DNA from: Metabacillus lacus
GTDB lineage: Bacteria > Bacillota > Bacilli > Bacillales > Bacillaceae
Direction: 5' to 3'
NCBI RefSeq assembly: GCF_009674805.1
Contig: NZ_WKKI01000005.1
Location: 83,909 to 147,908, forward strand
DNA: 64,000 nucleotides
The notes under the pieces are model-generated. The model did no database searches. It saw only the letters and a program-made list of their open reading frames with translations, and had not been told where the DNA came from. Both the position numbers and the translations under genes were made by a program. Position 1 is the stretch's first letter, and every line of letters begins with the position of its first letter. Positions 60,717 through 64,000 of this stretch are shown here, piece by piece.

Positions 60717-61622
60717 ATGCGTAAAAAAGGAGAATGGGTGGAAATCCCCATTAACATACAGGAGGAATCCTGGCTTTATCAGTACATAATGGAAGCTTAC
60801 GGAGTTTCCAAGCGTTTTATACAGGAGCTCCAAAACAAAGGCGGCGTGATGCTGAATGACGTTGTGACAGACAACAATAAAACCATTCAAAAGGGTGACA
60901 GGCTGCTGCTTCATATTTTTCGAAAGGAAGATTACGGCGTTCTTCCAGAGTATGGAGAGGCAGAGATTCTCTTTGAAGACGAACACCTGCTGATCGCCAA
61001 TAAGCCCGCTGGTTTGGACACACATCCCAACGAGGAAAACCAAACTGGGACTCTTGCTAATATGATTGCAGCTTACTACCAGATGAACGGGCTGGAGACA
61101 AAGGTCAGACATGTACACCGTCTGGACAAAGATACCTCAGGAGCCATTGTGTTTGCCAAAAACAGCTTTTCTCAAGTACTGCTCGATCAGATGATGCAAA
61201 AAAAAGAAATCAAGCGGATGTATCTAGCCGGTGTTACCGGCAAACTAAGCAATAGAAAGGGAAGAGTTTCCTATCCAATTGGAAGAGACCGCCATCACCC
61301 TGTCAGAAGAAGAGTTTCTGAGGGAGGGCAATCAGCAGTGACGAACTACAAAGTGCTGCAATATAACAGTGAAATCGATGTCTCGGCACTTCAACTGCAA
61401 TTGGAAACAGGACGTACTCATCAAATCAGGGTCCATATGGCGGCGCTCGGCCATCCCATTATAGGCGACACACTGTACGGCGGCTCAAAAAGACTGATAG
61501 AAAGGCAGGCCCTTCATTCTGCCAGCGTCGAGATGCTGCATCCAATCACCAAAGAACATATCAGCATATATGCTCCTGTACCTTTGGACTTTCACTTTTT
61601 TCTTAAAGACGCCGAGTTGTAA
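60717..61622 (+). CDS. yhcT: RluA-family pseudouridine synthase
   Basis: A 301-aa RNA-modifying enzyme. HRLDKDTSG contains the catalytic Asp; LLIANKPAGLDTHPN and GRTHQIRVHMAALGHPIIGD are further RluA-family motifs. The N-terminus (SKRFIQELQNKGGVMLND) is an S4-like domain. Which uridines it modifies is unknown. GAAAGGAGG precedes the ATG. Matches B. subtilis YhcT by position. Confidence 0.92.
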   Translation: MRKKGEWVEIPINIQEESWLYQYIMEAYGVSKRFIQELQNKGGVMLNDVVTDNNKTIQKGDRLLLHIFRKEDYGVLPEYGEAEILFEDEHLLIANKPAGLDTHPNEENQTGTLANMIAAYYQMNGLETKVRHVHRLDKDTSGAIVFAKNSFSQVLLDQMMQKKEIKRMYLAGVTGKLSNRKGRVSYPIGRDRHHPVRRRVSEGGQSAVTNYKVLQYNSEIDVSALQLQLETGRTHQIRVHMAALGHPIIGDTLYGGSKRLIERQALHSASVEMLHPITKEHISIYAPVPLDFHFFLKDAEL

Positions 61623-61649
61623 GCAGAACTACCACTCTGCTGATGCCGT

Positions 61650-62252
61650 TCATTTCTGGAGCCTTTCGGCATAAATAATGTACCGCTGGGGAGCATTTCC
61701 GACTAGCCTGAAGGGATAACAGGTCGTCAGAATCAGCTCCTCCTTTTCATTTTGAAGGGTAAGAACCGACCTGTCATCTGCATCCACGATTTTTGTCTCA
61801 ATAATCTTGTACATGAATTGGCCCGTTGGCAGCAGCAGTTCCAGCACATCGCCTCTCTCTAATTCACCTGCTCTTCTGAAAACAGTGTCTCTATGTCCTG
61901 ATAGCACAATCTGCCCACTCTCATCCGGATAGTAGCTTCCTGTAAAATGCCCCACTCCTCTCTCTAGCTCATCGGGATCCGTACCCTCTATAATTGGCAG
62001 CCTGGCTCCCAGTCTTTCAATTGCCAGAATGCCAACAGCCTCTCCGGCCGGCGGATTGAACCGTTTTTTCCCTTCAATAGTCACTTTGGCCTCAGATTCA
62101 GACGCACTCTCCAAGTGTTTTTTTTCAACAATTGCTACCTTGGCAGCCTGTAAAGATTCATTTTCCCCAATCTGAGCTGAATAGATATTCCAGCCTCCAT
62201 ACACCAGCAAAGCAGCACCTAAGATAATCAGAAACCTGGATAATCTCTTCAT
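61650..62252 (-). CDS. srtD: Class D sortase
   Basis: A 200-aa membrane-anchored transpeptidase that joins LPXT-type surface proteins to the cell wall. An N-terminal anchor (RFLIILGAALLVYGGWNI) is followed by the catalytic domain with His120 (SGHRDTVFR), Cys178 (TTCYPF) and Arg190. The length matches B. subtilis YhcS. ATG at 62252 is used (AAGGATG upstream). Convergent with yhcT. Its usual partner substrate YhcR is not in the window. Confidence 0.92.
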   Translation of the reverse strand: MKRLSRFLIILGAALLVYGGWNIYSAQIGENESLQAAKVAIVEKKHLESASESEAKVTIEGKKRFNPPAGEAVGILAIERLGARLPIIEGTDPDELERGVGHFTGSYYPDESGQIVLSGHRDTVFRRAGELERGDVLELLLPTGQFMYKIIETKIVDADDRSVLTLQNEKEELILTTCYPFRLVGNAPQRYIIYAERLQK

Positions 62253-62333
62253 TTGTACAACATCCTTAAAAGAAGTATATTCTCTCATTATACACAAAAT
62301 GGAAGAGGCAGCCGGATACTTTCTTCGCAGGGT

Positions 62334-62445
62334 TTTGTTCTACTATCATGGAAAAAACGCGAGATAGTATAACAAACAGGTCTGTTTTGTTTGGCGGAAA
62401 ATACTAGATAATAGAACAAACAGGAGCTTTTTGTTCTACTATGCA
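62334..62445. repeat. Repeat family B, block 3
   Basis: Units TTTGTTCTACTATC at 62334, a diverged one at 62386 and a third at 62430 (spacing 52, 44), with partners GATAGTATAACAAA and GATAATAGAACAAA. Third locus of the same family. Confidence 0.75.
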
Positions 62446-62492
62446 AAACTGCAAAATGAGCTTGTAGGGGATAGAATATTCTTCATAAATTA

Positions 62493-62520
62493 AAAAGGAA
62501 ATCAGTGCTGATTTCCCCTT
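62493..62520 (-). terminator. Terminator of the membrane-anchored hypothetical gene
   Basis: AAGGGGAAATCAGCACTGATTTCCTT followed by TTTAATTT on the minus strand. Confidence 0.8.
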
Positions 62521-62532
62521 TAACCGTTTGTT

Positions 62533-63705
62533 TTAATTTTTCGCGACAAAGTCTAATAAGTGACTGTTTGTTACAGGTATGTCTGCTTTTAAAGAAAAAG
62601 AGGTATTATCAATAACTAATAATTTCTCCTCTCTTTCTGACGAAGAAATGATATATATTTCTCCATTTTCCTGATCCTGATACAGGAATCTGTAACTGCT
62701 ATCGGGATCCAGATATTCTTTCTGAAGAGGTTGAAATGTTAAAGCAGGCTCATAGGTTAAAAGACCAATGATACTTCCCTTTTTTTGGCTATACACCTGA
62801 TACAAAGCTGTTATTGAATTTAAAAGTAATTGACTACTTTCTTCATTAAAAAAGATGTCGTCTTTACTCATTCCCTGAAACGGCTTTTGTACCTCGTAAT
62901 CAAAGTCAGTATTATAAGAAATAACTTCCCCGGACTCGCCAAGTACATAGGCATATTCTTCTGTAGAATATAATGGATACATATCAGCATTCTTATTTAT
63001 ATTCATATATTCCGCTTTCTGGTTTTCCAGGTCAATGACACCAATTCCTGAGTTTACATATATATCTTCTTCATCCACCTGCCCGCTTGTCCCATAAATG
63101 ATTTTACCGTTAAATTGTAGCAGGGGTGCCCATTTTGGGGCATGTCCATATTCTGTTTCAAAGCTATTTTGAGTTGAGAAGTTTGATATTGATACATTAA
63201 ATTCATTGGTTTCAGCATTCACATTCTGTTCTCCAGTTTTATGGGAAACGAGAGTTTGCAAAAGTACACTGTCTCCATAATGCATAATATGATCAACGCC
63301 CACTTCATAATCAAAATAATCCAGCTTCACTCTTTGAAATTTTTTCTTTGAAATGTCATATGTGTAATAATAATTATCTATGGTTGCTTCACCGAACAGA
63401 GAAATATACAGGCTGTTGGAATGATTTGGCTTTTGATGAGCGCTCATTCTTCTGAAATATTGATCTCTTATTTCATATTCTCGGACAACTTTCCCATCGG
63501 CGGTGACTTCTTTTACAATCGTATTTTCTTGAGACACTCTTTTATCAGCAGGATAATATAAGAGATAATGATTAGAATTCTTGAGTGGTTCAAATTTTTC
63601 AATTCCGTCAACAAGTATGGTTTCTGTATTTCTTGATAGCAGGGCATATATTGATGCAATGAATATGATCAGTACTAATGCCAGTATGAGGTATCTTTTT
63701 TTCAT
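62533..63705 (-). CDS. Membrane-anchored hypothetical protein, beta-propeller-like
   Basis: A 390-aa protein with an N-terminal anchor (YLILALVLIIFIASIYALL) and a large extracellular region of short beta-strand segments rich in Tyr and Asp, in a repeat-like order (YYYTYDISKKKFQRVKLD, GVIDLENQKAEYMNIN, VISYNTDFDYEV, IYIISSSE). This pattern suggests a beta-propeller of 6-7 blades. No family recognised. No LPXTG motif, so not a sortase substrate by this signal. Confidence 0.75.
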   Translation of the reverse strand: MKKRYLILALVLIIFIASIYALLSRNTETILVDGIEKFEPLKNSNHYLLYYPADKRVSQENTIVKEVTADGKVVREYEIRDQYFRRMSAHQKPNHSNSLYISLFGEATIDNYYYTYDISKKKFQRVKLDYFDYEVGVDHIMHYGDSVLLQTLVSHKTGEQNVNAETNEFNVSISNFSTQNSFETEYGHAPKWAPLLQFNGKIIYGTSGQVDEEDIYVNSGIGVIDLENQKAEYMNINKNADMYPLYSTEEYAYVLGESGEVISYNTDFDYEVQKPFQGMSKDDIFFNEESSQLLLNSITALYQVYSQKKGSIIGLLTYEPALTFQPLQKEYLDPDSSYRFLYQDQENGEIYIISSSEREEKLLVIDNTSFSLKADIPVTNSHLLDFVAKN

Positions 63706-63795
63706 ATATTCTCCAGCCTATTTCAGGTTGTTTTAGATTTTTCCAGGAAGTGATTTTCCCTCCTAAAATTCTTGATAACAATCATTAAGTAGTTC

Positions 63796-63809
63796 AGTTA
63801 ACGTTAACT
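63796..63809. other. Perfect 14-bp palindrome AGTTAACGTTAACT
   Basis: It lies 91 nt upstream of the hypothetical membrane protein gene in an AT-rich region and may be an operator. No promoter was clear around it. The rest of 63706-63878 shows nothing recognised. Confidence 0.5.
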
Positions 63810-63878
63810 ATTTGTAAATATATCCAAATAAATTTTTCATTTCAATACGTTTCTGGATAAATATAACTTAAAACCCAC

Positions 63879-64000
63879 TTGAACTACCCGCCACTTAACT
63901 GCTCTTGCGAGCTGTTTGAAGTGGGGGATTCCTAAGAACACCAGCGTAACCGCTAGTTATGGATTAGGCTATCCCGTTGCACCGACGGTTAGAAGCCTTA
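63879..64000 (-). mobile_element. End of an IS200/IS605-type (TnpB-associated) element with RNA-like fold
   Basis: On the minus strand the sequence ends with CCCCCACTTCAAACAGCTC, GCAAGAGCAGTTAAGTGGCG and GGTAGTTCAA, the hairpin and tip that close many TnpB/IS605-type elements of Bacillaceae and form the 3' end of their guide (omega) RNA. Outer stem 63887-63898 pairs with 63915-63927; inner GCTC/GAGC 63901-63912. tnpB itself would lie beyond 64000. The boundary is near 63879-63883. Confidence 0.7.

Overview
The window looks like chromosome from a low-to-moderate GC Gram-positive spore former of the family Bacillaceae, related to but clearly not Bacillus subtilis. Evidence is the run of Bacillus-type genes (SpoVR, GlpP, AraR, CadC, NsrR with Cys92/100/106, sortase D), strong GGAGG-type ribosome binding sites, GTG/TTG starts, consensus sigma-A promoters and many intrinsic terminators. 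The right half is collinear in kind with the B. subtilis yhcS-yhcT-yhcU / yhcW-yhcX-glpP-glpK-glpD-pgcA-yhdB-nsrR-spoVR segment (here mostly on the minus strand). glpF is missing between glpP and glpK, and bdbC-thioredoxin and lacI-malL genes sit where yhcV would be expected.

Layout. 1-9 kb: a zinc-protease-like gene broken by an in-frame stop, a histidine phosphatase, a sirtuin, an MFS transporter, an MscS channel, a 35-aa gene, and a coupled methyltransferase/FAD-monooxygenase pair. 9-11.6 kb: a cadC-cadA cadmium/zinc efflux operon with two CadC-type operators. 11.6-24.6 kb: an L-arabinose/arabinan locus, comprising araN-araP-araQ-yesL-abfA for arabino-oligosaccharide uptake and cleavage, araB-araD-araA for catabolism, and two different araR paralogues. 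Two near-perfect sigma-A promoters there carry AraR operators in their spacers and CcpA (cre) sites just downstream. 24.8-33 kb: a luciferase-like oxidoreductase, a DUF3219 gene, a probable toxin-tail/immunity remnant, dedA, copC-copD, a FAD/Rieske oxidoreductase and a BrkB-type membrane protein.

33-37.1 kb holds the most interesting locus: two divergent operons, each starting with a stand-alone cobalamin-binding protein with CarH/LitR photoreceptor-like residues. One is followed by a soluble histidine kinase, the other by a STAS-domain protein. The kinase and the STAS protein share a related N-terminal module, so this looks like one sensor duplicated and joined to two different outputs. 37.5-46 kb: a lipoprotein, a GH36 alpha-galactosidase with its LacI repressor, a ZIP-like membrane protein, an azoreductase with a perfect 27-bp operator-like palindrome, a repetitive DUF6944-like protein, SpoVR and NsrR. 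46.7-62.3 kb: the glycerol and phosphoglucomutase block, in which glpK and glpD both carry GlpP-type antitermination leaders, then a GH13 glucosidase, disulfide-bond genes and sortase D. The right edge carries the end of an IS200/IS605-type (TnpB) element.

Two dispersed intergenic repeat families stand out. Family A has three copies of four palindromic ~21-bp units at identical 51/61/51-bp spacing. Family B consists of GTTCTACTATC-type inverted repeats at three loci with spacing mostly alternating 52/42 bp. Both spacings are close to whole numbers of DNA helical turns. No rRNA, tRNA or CRISPR array was seen.
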